From the NCBI GenBank assembly GCA_008828725.1, contig MEHQ01000585.1, forward strand, positions 62,001 through 126,000: DNA of 64,000 nucleotides. The letters run 5' to 3'. The translations under genes and the position numbers were made by a program. The notes below the pieces were generated by a model that was given only the letters and a program-made list of their open reading frames with translations, had not been told where the DNA came from and made no database searches. Source of the DNA: Saccharina japonica (lineage: Eukaryota > Sar > Phaeophyceae > Laminariales > Laminariaceae). Positions 63,671-64,000 of this stretch are shown here, in pieces (position 1 is the stretch's first letter; each line of letters begins with the position of its first letter).

Positions 63671-63990
63671 GGTCTACGATATATAGAGGTGGCGTGTTTT
63701 TGGGCTGAAACGTTTCCTGACCTATTTAAGGTTCCTTAACTTAAAATCGTCGGTCTTTCATTTTATTTTGTTGCAATAATTTTCATCGTATACTTGGGCC
63801 ATCATGGATTGTTCTTCATTTTATTTTGTTGCAATAATTTTCATCGCATACTTAGGCCATGGATTGTTCATCGGCTAGTACTTTTATTTTCCTCCGAAAC
63901 CCGTTTTTGGTTGAAGTATATAGAGCTCTCCTCAAGTGACCACCCTTAGAAGGCAAAACATGCTGGTGCACCTCTACCACCGTAGCATGC
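63671..63990. mobile_element. M1 element with an internal direct duplication
   Basis: Left end GGTCTACGATATATAGAGG, right end GGTGCACCTCTACC...GTAGCATGC. A segment of roughly 65 bp (TTTCATTTTATTTTGTTGC to GGATTGTTC) is repeated in tandem at about 63757-63860. Confidence 0.7.
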
Positions 63991-64000
63991 GTCGAATCAG

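Larger units (their letters stand above)
56617..64000. other. Region upstream of gene C
   Basis: No supported exon, although the first exon of gene C would be expected here. It contains a SINE-body remnant near 56815-56900, an M2-related element (59071-59245), AT repeats (60098-60180) and two M1 elements (62449-62699, 63671-63990). Confidence 0.5.

Overview
The window is eukaryotic nuclear DNA. It is gene-poor and repeat-rich, with GT-AG introns of about 0.2-4.3 kb, TTAGGG-type interstitial telomere repeats, tRNA-derived SINE-like elements and several families of small inverted-repeat elements. A repeat-rich alga or other protist, possibly a brown alga or another heterokont, fits best, but I could not identify the organism and that guess is weak.

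The main content is three minus-strand paralogues arranged head to tail: copy A (6667-18624), copy B (35779-44273) and copy C (48328-56616, 5' end not found). I worked out the exon structure by comparing the copies. Eight internal exons have near-identical lengths and the same intron phases in all three (68, 183/189, 96, 77, 115, 93, 136 and about 270 nt). A and B also share an upstream exon carrying a first hydrophobic segment and a last exon of only two codons plus stop. The predicted protein (about 390-405 aa) has one membrane segment near each end and a roughly 250-residue region between them with six conserved cysteines. This is the layout of DEG/ENaC/ASC or P2X channels, and a G-x-I-G-G-F-W motif lies just before the second segment. 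I do not recognise the family, and it lacks the G-x-S filter of ENaC-type channels.

Region by region: 1-6666 is gene-free, with local duplications. 6667-18624 is gene A with inserted small elements. 16079-28160 is a direct tandem duplication of a 6.1 kb unit that contains the first exon of gene A, so that exon is present twice (18495-18624 and 24589-24718). The first 4.8 kb of the two units is almost identical, and the last 1.2 kb is clearly diverged. 28165-28368 holds one coding-like exon of unknown identity. 28370-35778 is repeats and non-coding sequence. 35779-44273 is gene B. 44274-48327 is an intergenic spacer. 48328-56616 is gene C, which has lost the last intron's splice sites. 56617-64000 is repeats with no supported gene.

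A family of 250-350 bp inverted-repeat elements (here called M1) has entered the introns of all three genes independently, most densely in gene C. Smaller families include TTAA-flanked elements that look like non-autonomous piggyBac relatives. No rRNA, intact tRNA, CRISPR or prokaryotic feature was seen.
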